Assembly: GCA_934591895.1 (NCBI GenBank)
Contig: CAKTPP010000001.1
Coordinates: forward strand, 124,001-188,000
Length of the DNA: 64,000 bases
Source: an uncultured Oscillospiraceae bacterium
GTDB lineage: Bacteria > Bacillota > Clostridia > Oscillospirales > Oscillospiraceae
Direction: 5' to 3'
Position numbers and translations under genes: made by a program. The notes under the pieces are model-generated. The model worked only from the letters and a program-made list of their open reading frames with translations. It had not been told where the DNA came from and searched no databases. Positions 7,504 to 15,856 of the stretch are shown here, piece by piece (within the stretch, counting starts at the first letter, position 1; each line of letters begins with the position of its first letter).

Positions 7504-8390
7504 CCGATTCTTTTTCGGCGCTGCATCCGGCGCTGACCTTTTGCTATTTTGCGGCCGTGCTGCTGCTGACGATGTTCGTGCTGCACCCGGTATTTCTGGC
7601 GCTGAGTCTGCTGGGGGCGCTGGGCTACTGCGCGCTGCTGCGCGGCTGGCGCAGACTGTGGCGGACGCTTGGCCGGCTCGTGCCGTTTCTGGTGCTGATG
7701 GCGGCGCTCAATGCACTGTTTAACCACGCGGGCGTGACGATGCTGTTCTATCTGCCCAACGGCAACCCCGTCACGCGCGAGGCTCTGTGCTACGGCGCGG
7801 CTGCGGCGGCGATGTTTGCGGCCGTGATCCTGTGGTTTCAGTGCTGCAGCGCGGTCATGACCACCGATAAATATCTGTACGTGTTCGGCAGCGCGCTGCC
7901 GAGCGCGTCGCTGCTGCTGAGCATGGCGCTGCGCTTCGTGCCGAAGTTCACGGCGCATATGCGCGCCGTCGCTGCGGCACAGGCATCGCTCGGCTGCGGC
8001 ACGCGCGAGGGCGGCGCGTGGCAGCGATTGCGCAGCGGCGCTCGCGTGCTGTCCGTCACCGTCTCGTGGGCGCTCGAGAGCGGCATCACGGCGGCGGACT
8101 CCATGAAGAGCCGGGGCTACGGCGCCGGCAGAAGAACGTATTTCGGCAACTACCGCTTCACCCGGCGCGACGGCGTGCTCAGCGCCGTGCTTGCGCTCGC
8201 GCTTGCGGGCGTGTGCGTGGGTGTCGGCTGCGGCGCGCTGTATGTGCGCTACTACCCGTCGATGCGCATCGGCGGCGCCGGCGCGCTCGGCGCGGTGTGC
8301 GCGGCGTGCTTTGCGCTGCTGTGCTTTCTGCCGCTGCTGCTCAATGGAAAGGAGGCGCTGACATGGCGTCGTTTGCGCTCGAACATCTGA
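7500..8390 (+). CDS. ecfT: ECF transporter T component (EcfT)
   Basis: The 296-residue integral membrane protein has the EcfT/CbiQ pattern: N-terminal hydrophobic helices, a cytoplasmic coupling region with SMKSRGYGAGRRTYF (the conserved short Arg motif that contacts the ATPases), and C-terminal helices. It overlaps the DUF4430 gene by 4 bases and the ATPase gene by 28. It is the scaffold linking the S component to the ATPases in a group II/I ECF importer. Confidence 0.88.
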   Translation: MTDSFSALHPALTFCYFAAVLLLTMFVLHPVFLALSLLGALGYCALLRGWRRLWRTLGRLVPFLVLMAALNALFNHAGVTMLFYLPNGNPVTREALCYGAAAAAMFAAVILWFQCCSAVMTTDKYLYVFGSALPSASLLLSMALRFVPKFTAHMRAVAAAQASLGCGTREGGAWQRLRSGARVLSVTVSWALESGITAADSMKSRGYGAGRRTYFGNYRFTRRDGVLSAVLALALAGVCVGVGCGALYVRYYPSMRIGGAGALGAVCAACFALLCFLPLLLNGKEALTWRRLRSNI

Positions 8391-9973
8391 CGTTTTCCTA
8401 TCCGGGGCAGACGCGCCCGGCGCTCGACGATCTCACGCTCACGATCCCTGAGGGCGCGGTCACGGTGCTCTGCGGCGAGAGCGGCAGCGGCAAGTCGACC
8501 CTCCTGCGTCAGCTCAAGACCTGCCTCACGCCGCACGGCGAGACCAGCGGCACGGTGCGCTTCGGGGACGCGCTTTTGAAAGACATCCCGTTTGCCGAGC
8601 AGGCGCGGCGCATCGGCTTCGTGCTCCAGCACCCGGACGACCAGATCGTGACGGACAAGGTGTTTCACGAGCTCGCGTTCGGGCTTGAGAGCCTCGGCTG
8701 CGACGAAGCGGCCATGCGGCTGCGCGTCGCCGAGATGGCGAGCTATTTCGGCATTGCCGACTGGTTCGAGCGCGGCGTGCAGACGCTCTCCGGCGGGCAA
8801 AAGCAGATGCTCAACCTCGCCTCCGTTGTGGTTATGCGGCCGGACGTGCTCATTCTGGATGAGCCGACGAGCCAGCTTGACCCCATCGCGGCGAGCACGT
8901 TTCTGCACACGCTGCGCAAGCTCAACGAGGAGCTCGGGCTCACGATCCTGCTGTCCGAGCAGCGGCTGGAGGAGGCCGTGCCGCTGGCGGACCATCTCAT
9001 TGTGCTCGAGCGGGGACAATTGCTTGCATCCGGCGCGCCGCGCAGCGCGGCAGCCGCCGTGCGCGGCCGGCCGATCTTCTCCGCCATGCCTACGGCGGCG
9101 CGCATCGCCGCCGCGCTCGGAGAGACGGAGCACCTGCCGCTCACCGTGCGCGAGGGGCGGGCATACCTGCGCCGCTGCGCGCAGCGTCCGCTGCCGGAGA
9201 CGAAAACCGAGCCCGCGCAGGCACAGCCCGTGCTGCGCGTGCGCGACGGCTGGTTTCGCTACGCGCAGAGCGCACCGGACGTGCTGCGCGGCTTTTCGCT
9301 CACGCTGCGCCCGGGCGAGCTCTACGCGCTCACCGGCAGCAACGGCAGCGGCAAGACGACGGCGCTCGGCGTGCTCGCGGGGCAGCTGCGGCCGTACCGC
9401 GGCAGCGTGTATCTCGACGGGAAAAAGCAGCGCGCGCTCCAGCCCCTGCGCGACGGCATCGCCGCCGTGCCGCAGGATCCGCGCACGCTCTTCACGGCCG
9501 ACACGGTGCGCGCCGATCTTGCGTCGCTCGGCAGGGACACTGCGCTGGTGGACGCGGTCGTGCAGCAGATGGCGCTCGCGCCGCTGCTCGGGCGGCATCC
9601 GTTTGACCTCTCGGGCGGCGAGCAGCAGCGTGCCGCGCTGGCAAAGGTGCTGCTCATGCAGCCGCGCGTGCTGCTGCTCGATGAGCCGACCAAGGGCATG
9701 GACGGCGCGTTCAAGGCGGAGTTCGGCGCGCTGCTGCGCAGGCTCTGCGCACAGGGCACGGCCGTGTGCATCGTGAGCCATGATGTGGAGTTCTGCGCAC
9801 AGTATGCCGACCGCTGCGGTCTGCTCTTTCGCGGCGAGGTCGTGACGGAAAGCGACCCGCGCACGTTTTTCTCCGGCAATTATTTCTACACCACGGCGGC
9901 GGCACGCATCGCGCGCACCGCTGCACCCGGCGCGGTGCTGTGCGAGGAGGTCGTGCAATGTCTCGCAGACTGA
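8363..9973 (+). CDS. Fused double ATPase of an ECF transporter (EcfA-EcfA')
   Basis: The 536-residue protein contains two complete ABC modules in one chain. Module 1 (about 1-235) has Walker A GESGSGKST, signature LSGGQKQ and Walker B VLILDEPTS. Module 2 (about 285-530) has GSNGSGKTT, LSGGEQQR and LLLLDEPTK. The ATG at 8363 was chosen because it follows GGAGG and starts the first beta strand. Most Firmicutes encode EcfA1 and EcfA2 separately; the fusion and the clustering with its own T and S genes mark a dedicated rather than a shared ECF module. Confidence 0.92.
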   Translation: MASFALEHLTFSYPGQTRPALDDLTLTIPEGAVTVLCGESGSGKSTLLRQLKTCLTPHGETSGTVRFGDALLKDIPFAEQARRIGFVLQHPDDQIVTDKVFHELAFGLESLGCDEAAMRLRVAEMASYFGIADWFERGVQTLSGGQKQMLNLASVVVMRPDVLILDEPTSQLDPIAASTFLHTLRKLNEELGLTILLSEQRLEEAVPLADHLIVLERGQLLASGAPRSAAAAVRGRPIFSAMPTAARIAAALGETEHLPLTVREGRAYLRRCAQRPLPETKTEPAQAQPVLRVRDGWFRYAQSAPDVLRGFSLTLRPGELYALTGSNGSGKTTALGVLAGQLRPYRGSVYLDGKKQRALQPLRDGIAAVPQDPRTLFTADTVRADLASLGRDTALVDAVVQQMALAPLLGRHPFDLSGGEQQRAALAKVLLMQPRVLLLDEPTKGMDGAFKAEFGALLRRLCAQGTAVCIVSHDVEFCAQYADRCGLLFRGEVVTESDPRTFFSGNYFYTTAAARIARTAAPGAVLCEEVVQCLAD

Positions 9974-10659
9974 CGCGCCGCACATGGATCGCGCTGGCGA
10001 TCCTGCTTCTGGCGATCCCGGCGCTGATGGCGGTGTTCGTGTGCGTGTGGGACGAGCGCAAATACTACCTCACGTCGCTGCTGCTCGTGGGGCTGATGTT
10101 CGTGCCGTTCGTGCTGCGCTTTGAGGGACGCAGACCGCAGGCGCGCGAGCTCGTGCTGCTGGCGACGATGACGGCGCTGGCCGTGGCCGGACGCGCGGCG
10201 TTTTACTGGCTGCCGCAGTGCAAGCCCGTGTGCGCGATCGTGATCCTCACGGCGGTGGCCTTCACGCCGGAGGCGGGCTTTGTCACCGGCGCGGCGGCGG
10301 GGCTGATCTCAAACTTCTTCTTCGGTCAGGGACCGTGGACGCCGTGGCAGATGCTTGGCTTCGGGCTTGTGGGCTTCGTCGGCGGCGTGCTGTTTTCGGG
10401 GCGCAGGGTGCGCCTTGTGCCGCTGCTGCTCTACGGCTTTTTGTCGGTGTTTGTCCTCTACGGCGTGCTGCTCGACACGGCGAGCATGCTCATGTACAAC
10501 GCCGTGCCCTCGTGGCAGCTCTGGCTTGCGACCTGCGCGTCCGGGGTCGTTTTTAACCTCATCCATGCGTGCAGCACGGCCGTGTTCCTGCTCGTGCTGT
10601 ACAAGCCGCTGCTGAGCAAGCTCGCGCGTGTGAAAGAAAAATACGGGCTTCTGGAGTGA
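9958..10659 (+). CDS. ECF transporter S component (substrate-binding)
   Basis: The 233-residue protein has six or so membrane helices typical of S components, with a conserved central block (PQARELVLLATMTALAVAG and later SNFFFGQGPWTPWQMLGFG). The ATG at 9958 follows GGAGG and overlaps the ATPase gene by 16 bases. S components decide substrate specificity. The DUF4430/toroid partners in the same operon point to cobalamin or another corrinoid, but that is context, not motif. A bidirectional terminator closes the operon right after the stop. Confidence 0.87.
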   Translation: MSRRLTRRTWIALAILLLAIPALMAVFVCVWDERKYYLTSLLLVGLMFVPFVLRFEGRRPQARELVLLATMTALAVAGRAAFYWLPQCKPVCAIVILTAVAFTPEAGFVTGAAAGLISNFFFGQGPWTPWQMLGFGLVGFVGGVLFSGRRVRLVPLLLYGFLSVFVLYGVLLDTASMLMYNAVPSWQLWLATCASGVVFNLIHACSTAVFLLVLYKPLLSKLARVKEKYGLLE

Positions 10660-10660
10660 A

Positions 10661-10696
10661 AAAAGCCTCCGCATCCGGTCGGATGCGGAGGCTTTT
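10661..10696. terminator. Bidirectional terminator between the ECF operon and the MBL-fold gene
   Basis: A 16-bp perfect inverted repeat (AAAAGCCTCCGCATCC with a 4-base GGTC loop) is flanked by A and T runs. It therefore ends both the plus-strand ECF operon and the minus-strand lysR-peptidase-MBL operon. Confidence 0.93.
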
Positions 10697-10707
10697 TTGC
10701 CTGTGCT

Positions 10708-11586
10708 TCATGCCTGCTGCCAGAGCAGGCGGTGGTCGTCAAAGACGACCTGCAGCCGGCCGGTGTCCCTCCCCCACGCGAGGTAGGAGCGCACCGTGCT
10801 GCCGACGAGCGCGTACTGCTCGAAATCCATCACGAGATCAAAGCGCCGGAACAGCTGCTGCAGCACAGACTCGAACGTCTGCGGGGTGCGGCAGAGCTCC
10901 GTGATGATGTCCGCGATCTCGAGCACCTTGTCGATGTTGTACTGCGCGAGCGGCGCGATGTCCTCCGTCACGGCGGCGTGCGCCGGAACGAATGCGCGCG
11001 CGCAGAGCGTCTTGACCGTCTCGAGCGTGTTCAGGTAGGCTGCGACGTCGTAGAGAAAGCCGATCTGATACTTTTCGAGCGTCTCGCGGCTTGACAGGCA
11101 GTCGGCCAGATACACCACGTCGTCCGGCGTGCGAAAGCCCACCATGTCGAAAAAATGTCCCGGCAGCGGCAGCAGCTCGAACCCTGCCGGCAGACACGCC
11201 GCGGTCAGCTCCTGCGCGTCGCTCGGCTTTGCCATGAGAAATTTGTGCCGCAGATCCTTCGGCGGATAGCCGCCGTAGAGAAACGCGGGCTCGAGCAGCG
11301 TGTGGCGCGTGAAGTCGCACTCGATGCCGGGGGCAAAGACCCTGCAGCCGGTCTGGTTTTGCAGGTACTGGTTGCCGCCAATGTGGTCGGCGTTGGAGTG
11401 CGTGTTGTAGATGGCGGTCAGACGCCAGCCGTTTCGGTCGAGCAGCTGGCGCACCTTGCGCCCGGCCTCCTTGTCGTTGCCGCTGTCGATGAGGCAGACG
11501 TCGGTGTCATTGAGGCGAACGAGGCCGATCTTGGCGGGGCTCTGGATATAGTAGCTGTTTCCGGCAACCTGAGTCAGTTCGTACAT
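10708..11586 (-). CDS. MBL-fold metallo-hydrolase
   Basis: The 292-residue protein has the metallo-beta-lactamase fold: early DSGN, the metal motif THSNADHIGGN, LPGHFFDMVGF, an ADC segment and FVPAHA late. The classical HxHxDH motif reads HSNADH, so the second His is replaced by Asn. This is seen in a subgroup of MBL-fold proteins and may alter metal occupancy. A helical/winged C-terminal domain follows residue 210. AGGAGG precedes the ATG by 9 bases. It is the last gene of a three-gene operon with an M3 peptidase and a LysR regulator; the substrate is unknown. Confidence 0.85.
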   Translation of the reverse strand: MYELTQVAGNSYYIQSPAKIGLVRLNDTDVCLIDSGNDKEAGRKVRQLLDRNGWRLTAIYNTHSNADHIGGNQYLQNQTGCRVFAPGIECDFTRHTLLEPAFLYGGYPPKDLRHKFLMAKPSDAQELTAACLPAGFELLPLPGHFFDMVGFRTPDDVVYLADCLSSRETLEKYQIGFLYDVAAYLNTLETVKTLCARAFVPAHAAVTEDIAPLAQYNIDKVLEIADIITELCRTPQTFESVLQQLFRRFDLVMDFEQYALVGSTVRSYLAWGRDTGRLQVVFDDHRLLWQQA

Positions 11587-11603
11587 GGCGATGTCCTCCT
11601 TTT

Positions 11604-13295
11604 TCAGACTGTGTGCCTGCGGATGAGCGGCTCGACCTGCGCGGCGAGCTGCGCGAGCGCGCCCGGCTCAAACGGGGAGCGGAAGCCGGCCTCGGCCAGC
11701 AGCTCCGTCCAGAGCTTTTCGCCGCCCTGCTCCGACAGGTGCAGGTAGCGGGCGAACGCGCCGTCATAATCGTCCTGCGATGCGAGCAGGAACTGGAATG
11801 CCGCCGTCTGCGCAAGGCAGTAGTCGATGTAATAAAACGGCGTCTCATAGATGTGCATCTGGTATTGCCAGCGCGTGCCGCGCTCGAGATACGGGATGCC
11901 GCGCTGGTCAATGTACGGGCGGTATTTTGCCTCGAGCTCCAGCCAGACGGCGTTGCGTCCGGCGGGGGTCAGATCGGGCTCTGCGTAGACGCGGTGCTGG
12001 AATTCGTCCACCATCGCGCCGTAGGGCAGAAAGCTCAGCGCGTCGAGCGCGTGCTGGTAGCGGTAGCGCTGCGCGTCGCCCGCCTTGGGGAAAAAGCCGT
12101 CGAGATACGGCCAGGCGAAAAACTCCATGCTCATCGAGTGCGTCTCGGCGGTCTCCATGCCGCCGCAGCCGAGCTCGAGCGCGAAGCGGTTGTCCGCGAT
12201 CAGGTAGGCGTTGAGTGCGTGGCCGGCCTCGTGCGTCACGACGTCCACGTCGCCGGAGGTGCCGTTGAAGTTTGCAAGGATGAACGGCTGGCGGTATTTC
12301 ACGAACTCCGTGCAGTAGCCGCCGCCCCATTTGTTCGGGTGCGCGTCGACGTCAAAGGCCTCGTTTTGACGCATCATGCGGAAAAATGCGCCCGGCACGT
12401 CGCCCATGGCGTCGTACATCTTCTGCGCCGCGGCAAAGAGCGCCTCCTTGCCGCAGGGCGTCGGGTCGCCGCCGGGGGCAAAGACCTCGTTGTCGTAGAG
12501 CCGGAACGTGTCGATGCCGAGACGTCCGGCGTTTTCCAGCCGCAGCCGCGACACGACCGGCACGATGTCGCGCACGATGTTCTCGCGGAACGTCTGCACG
12601 GCCTGCACATCGTAGCACATGCGCTCCATGCGGCAGTAGCCGAGCTCGATGAAGTTTTCATAGCCCATCTTTTTGGCCATCCGGTCGCGCACGTGCACGA
12701 GCCGGTCGAAAATATCATCAAGCTGCTCGCTGTGCGCGGCCAGCGTCGTGCCGAGCGCCTCATAGCATTCCCTGCGCGTGGCGCGCTCGGCGCTGCGGGC
12801 GTATTTCATCAGCATCGGGCGCGGCAGCTGCTCGCCCCGGAAGGGGAAGAGCATGCCCGCCATGAGCTGGGCGTATTCGCTCACGAGCCTGTTTTCCTCG
12901 ACCATGTCGTCCACGATCTCCGGCGACATGCTCCGCCGCTGCAGCTCCATGCTGCGCAGCAGGATCGGCGAGAGCGCCTGCCCGAGCTCCGCCCGAAACG
13001 GGCTGTCAAGCACGGCGGAGGCGTACTGCAGATCGAGGTTTTCGATCTCCGGACCGATCTCGTCATAGTAGTCCTTCTCGGCCAGATAAAACGGGTCGAC
13101 GGTGTTGATCGTGTAGCGCATATACGACAGCGACTGCGCCGTGTCGTACTCCGTCTTGAGCGAGAGATACTCTGCGCGCGCGGCGAGGATCTCCTCCACG
13201 CTCCGTGCGCCGCGCACGCGCTCGATCACACGGCTGAGTCCTGCGGTCATCTCCTCGCGCGTCACGCGCCGGTAGGGAAGTTGGGATACGTTCAT
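11604..13295 (-). CDS. M3 family oligoendopeptidase (PepF-like)
   Basis: The 563-residue soluble zinc peptidase carries HEAGH (about residue 340, in VDVVTHEAGHALNAYLI), with the downstream METAETHSMSMEFF that supplies the third ligand, as in M3B oligoendopeptidases. The ATG at 13295 was chosen because it overlaps the lysR stop as ATGA and is preceded by GGAAAGGAG inside lysR. It probably cleaves short peptides in the cytoplasm. Its coupling to lysR suggests regulated peptide use. Confidence 0.92.
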   Translation of the reverse strand: MNVSQLPYRRVTREEMTAGLSRVIERVRGARSVEEILAARAEYLSLKTEYDTAQSLSYMRYTINTVDPFYLAEKDYYDEIGPEIENLDLQYASAVLDSPFRAELGQALSPILLRSMELQRRSMSPEIVDDMVEENRLVSEYAQLMAGMLFPFRGEQLPRPMLMKYARSAERATRRECYEALGTTLAAHSEQLDDIFDRLVHVRDRMAKKMGYENFIELGYCRMERMCYDVQAVQTFRENIVRDIVPVVSRLRLENAGRLGIDTFRLYDNEVFAPGGDPTPCGKEALFAAAQKMYDAMGDVPGAFFRMMRQNEAFDVDAHPNKWGGGYCTEFVKYRQPFILANFNGTSGDVDVVTHEAGHALNAYLIADNRFALELGCGGMETAETHSMSMEFFAWPYLDGFFPKAGDAQRYRYQHALDALSFLPYGAMVDEFQHRVYAEPDLTPAGRNAVWLELEAKYRPYIDQRGIPYLERGTRWQYQMHIYETPFYYIDYCLAQTAAFQFLLASQDDYDGAFARYLHLSEQGGEKLWTELLAEAGFRSPFEPGALAQLAAQVEPLIRRHTV

Positions 13296-14197
13296 GCATG
13301 CTCCTTTCCAAGCTCCGCGGCTTCGGGATCCGTGCGCAGTGCCTGCCGGGCGAAGGCAAGAAACCGCTTTGCCGCCGGGGACAGCTCCTCCGACGCGGGC
13401 GCGGCGATGCCGATCTCGGCATACTGCGGCGGATCGACCGGGAGGATCACGATGCCGGTCGTGTCCCAGCCGCGGGTGATGAGTTGATTGTTCAGGCTCA
13501 CGCCGAGCCCGGCCTGAACCATGGCAAAGGTGGCGCGGCTGTCCACGGACGTGTAGCGGACGTTCGGCGTGATGCCTGCGCGGGCGAACACGCGCGCGTT
13601 GTCCGTGTCCTGGTGCATATAGGTGGCGATCGTCGGCTCGGTCGCAAAGGCTGCGAGCGGGAACGTCCTGCCTCCGGCCAGCGGATGCTCCGGCGGCAGC
13701 CATGCGACCATGGGATCTTCACACAGCGGGATCCAGTCGAAGCCGCCCTCGCGGAAGCTCGTGATGCAGAAATCCGCCGTGTGCTCGCTCACGGCGCGTG
13801 TGAGCTGGCTGCTGTTGCCCTGCAGGACCTGCACCTCGATGCCGGGGTAGTCCTTGCAGAAGCGGGCGATGCAGCGGCTGAGCCAGCCGTAATACGCCCC
13901 GTACACGCAGCCGACGGCAATGGTGCCGGTCTCGATGCCGCGGATCTCGGCAGCCTGCGCCGCGAGCAGGGCGCTCCAGTGCGTCAGCTCCCGCAGGGCG
14001 GGCAGCAGCCGCTGACAGGCGCGCGTCGGCCGCACGCCGCTGTGCGAGCGGCACAGCAGCGGGAAGCCCAGCTCCTGCTCAAGCGCCGCCATCATCCGGC
14101 TCAGGCCGGAGGGGGTGTAGTCCAGTTTTTCCGCCGCCGCCGAAAGGCTTCCGGCCTCGAGCACGGCCAGCAGCGCGCGGCATTTCTCAGTGTCCAT
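13292..14197 (-). CDS. LysR-type transcriptional regulator
   Basis: The 301-residue regulator has an N-terminal winged helix (residues about 3-60, AAAEKLDYTPSGLSRMMAALEQELG) and a periplasmic-binding-like effector domain from about 90 to 290. It is divergent from an EamA exporter and co-directional with the M3 peptidase gene. A textbook LysR box in the intergenic region overlaps its own promoter, so autoregulation together with control of the exporter is likely. Confidence 0.92.
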   Translation of the reverse strand: MDTEKCRALLAVLEAGSLSAAAEKLDYTPSGLSRMMAALEQELGFPLLCRSHSGVRPTRACQRLLPALRELTHWSALLAAQAAEIRGIETGTIAVGCVYGAYYGWLSRCIARFCKDYPGIEVQVLQGNSSQLTRAVSEHTADFCITSFREGGFDWIPLCEDPMVAWLPPEHPLAGGRTFPLAAFATEPTIATYMHQDTDNARVFARAGITPNVRYTSVDSRATFAMVQAGLGVSLNNQLITRGWDTTGIVILPVDPPQYAEIGIAAPASEELSPAAKRFLAFARQALRTDPEAAELGKEHA

Positions 14198-14210
14198 AGG
14201 CTGTCTCCGT

Positions 14211-14229
14211 CCTTGCGGAATTCGCAAGG
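14211..14229. promoter_or_regulatory. Second inverted repeat in the lysR-eamA intergenic region
   Basis: CCTTGCG-GAATT-CGCAAGG is a perfect 7-bp dyad with a 5-base spacer, 28 bases from the LysR box and within the lysR leader. It may be an additional regulator site or a leader hairpin. It has no T tract. Confidence 0.5.
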
Positions 14230-14256
14230 AAGTGTTGAAATACTGTCTCTTTACGC

Positions 14257-14286
14257 AATGATACAGCCGCAGTATCATTTCGTCAA
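14257..14286 (-). promoter_or_regulatory. lysR promoter overlapped by a LysR-type box
   Basis: On the minus strand, TTGACG (14281-14286) and TATCAT (14258-14263) lie 17 bases apart and form the lysR promoter. The same bases hold a perfect 8-bp inverted repeat (14257-14264 and 14272-14279) containing ATAC-N7-GTAT, the classical T-N11-A LysR-box form. A bound regulator would cover the -10 region, which fits negative autoregulation. Confidence 0.75.
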
Positions 14287-14309
14287 GATATTTTCGGGAG
14301 GGATCGCAG

Positions 14310-15185
14310 ATGAAGACCCGGATCATGACGCGCACACAAGCGGAGCTGCTGCTGGCAGCGGTCATCATTGCACGCAGCACATCGTATGTGCTCACAAAAG
14401 TCGGGCTGCAGGATATGGGCAAATTCACGCTGCTGGCGGTGCGGTTTTTGCTGGCGTTTGTGTTTCTGGCGGTGCTGTTCCGGCGGCGGCTGCTGCGGAT
14501 CGACCGGCGCACACTGCTCAGCGGCCTTGCCATGGGCGGCATCTACTTTTGCGTCATGACAGCGGAGCTCACGGCGCTGAAAACGGTGGAGACCTCCACC
14601 GTGTCGTTCGTGACGAATACCGCCGTTGTCATCGTGCCGCTCGTTCAGGCGGCACTCAGCCGCCGGTGGCCGGAGCGCCGCGTGCTGCTCGGTGCGCTGG
14701 CGTGTCTGCTGGGTGTGGCGCTGCTGACGCTGCGCAGAGGTCTCACGCTCACGCCGGGCGTCGGGTACTGCATTCTGGAGGCGTTTTTGTATTCGGCGGC
14801 CATTCTCGTTACCGACCGGCTCACGCACGCCGGAGCCGATCCGCTGCTGTCCGGTGTGGTGCAGGTGGGCTTTCTGGGGCTGCTGGCGTTGATCGCATCG
14901 TTCCTGTTCGAGACGCCGCATCTGCCCGGCAGCGGCACGGAGTGGCTGGTCGTGCTGGCTCTGGCGCTCGTGTGCAGCGGCTTTGGCTTCACGCTCCAGC
15001 CGGTCGCGCAGAGCGGGACGACGGCAGATCACGCGGCGCTGTTTTGCGCGCTCAATCCCTTCGTTGCGGCGGCGCTGGGCGCAGTGTGCTTTCACGAGCA
15101 TTTTGGCCCTGCAGGTCTGCTCGGCGGCGCGCTGATCCTGGCGGGGATCGTGATGTCCTGCCGGCCGCGGAAAAACACCGGCTGA
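14310..15185 (+). CDS. EamA-family (DMT superfamily) exporter
   Basis: The 291-residue protein has about ten membrane segments in two repeats of the EamA fold, a conserved early segment with SYVLTKVGLQDMGKFTLLAVRF, and a late ALNPFVAAALGAVCFHEHFG. Such proteins export amino acids or other metabolites. Divergent LysR control is common for this family, with the effector often the exported compound. A gggaggg Shine-Dalgarno precedes the ATG. It is monocistronic and ends at a bidirectional terminator. Confidence 0.9.
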   Translation: MKTRIMTRTQAELLLAAVIIARSTSYVLTKVGLQDMGKFTLLAVRFLLAFVFLAVLFRRRLLRIDRRTLLSGLAMGGIYFCVMTAELTALKTVETSTVSFVTNTAVVIVPLVQAALSRRWPERRVLLGALACLLGVALLTLRRGLTLTPGVGYCILEAFLYSAAILVTDRLTHAGADPLLSGVVQVGFLGLLALIASFLFETPHLPGSGTEWLVVLALALVCSGFGFTLQPVAQSGTTADHAALFCALNPFVAAALGAVCFHEHFGPAGLLGGALILAGIVMSCRPRKNTG

Positions 15186-15193
15186 AAAACGGC

Positions 15194-15227
15194 AAATGCT
15201 CCGGATGCGTTGGCATCCGGAGCATTT
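15194..15227. terminator. Bidirectional terminator, eamA and cytidylate-kinase-like gene
   Basis: A perfect 15-bp inverted repeat (AAATGCTCCGGATGC, GTTG loop) is flanked by A and T tracts. It lies between converging genes. Confidence 0.92.
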
Positions 15228-15233
15228 TCATGC

Positions 15234-15827
15234 TTATTCGGCTTCGTTTTCCGCCTGATAGGCGCGCACGTAGTTCACAAGCGTGTCGACGGTCTTGTCG
15301 ATGCCGAGCTTGCCGCTGTTGACGACGAGATCGTAGCCGCGCGCATCGCCCCACTTCGTGTCGCAGTAGTAGTTGTGGTAGGCCTTGCGGTCGCGGTCGA
15401 CGCGGCGCATCTCCTGCGCCGCCTGATCGGCCGTGAGGGATTTTTCCTCCATGAGCCGCCGGCGCTTCACGTCGGGCTTCCCGGCGATGAACAGGTGCAC
15501 GGCGTTCGGGTTGCTGCGCAGCACGTAATCCGAGCAGCGGCCGAGCACGACGAACGACTCGCCGCTGTCCGCCAGCTCCTGAATGTGCTCGAACGTCTCG
15601 TGCGCGAGCGCATCCTCCGGCGCGTTGAAGTTCTCGCCGATGCGGCGCGACCACAGCAGGTGCACCGGCTTCTCGTCATAGCGCGCGGCGTCCTCGGCGT
15701 TAAAGACGCTGGCCAGCAGCAGTTCCTTATCATAAAACGCGATGCCGAGCTGTCCGGCGATCTGTTCGGCGATGTACTTGCCGCCGCTGCCGTGTTCACG
15801 GCCGACGGTCACGATGATTTGCTTCAT
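15234..15827 (-). CDS. Cytidylate kinase-like family protein
   Basis: The 197-residue P-loop protein has an atypical Walker A (TVGREHGSGGKYIAEQIA) of the cytidylate-kinase-like family (Pfam Cytidylate_kin2). The lid/substrate motifs are GRCSDYVL and RRVDRDRKAYHNYY. True substrate specificity is uncertain for this family. It lies 29 bases downstream of a permease gene and probably shares its transcript; a functional link is not obvious. Confidence 0.85.
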   Translation of the reverse strand: MKQIIVTVGREHGSGGKYIAEQIAGQLGIAFYDKELLLASVFNAEDAARYDEKPVHLLWSRRIGENFNAPEDALAHETFEHIQELADSGESFVVLGRCSDYVLRSNPNAVHLFIAGKPDVKRRRLMEEKSLTADQAAQEMRRVDRDRKAYHNYYCDTKWGDARGYDLVVNSGKLGIDKTVDTLVNYVRAYQAENEAE

Positions 15828-15856
15828 GATGCGTTACCGCCTTTCTCAAAGTAGGA

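Noticed and set aside
8252..9985. 577-codon minus-strand frame opposite the EcfAA' gene
   Set aside because: It is an antisense shadow of a well-supported ATPase gene; composition is unnatural and there is no ribosome-binding site.
11613..13487. 624-codon plus-strand frame opposite the M3 peptidase gene
   Set aside because: It is a shadow of a gene with HEAGH and full family motifs.
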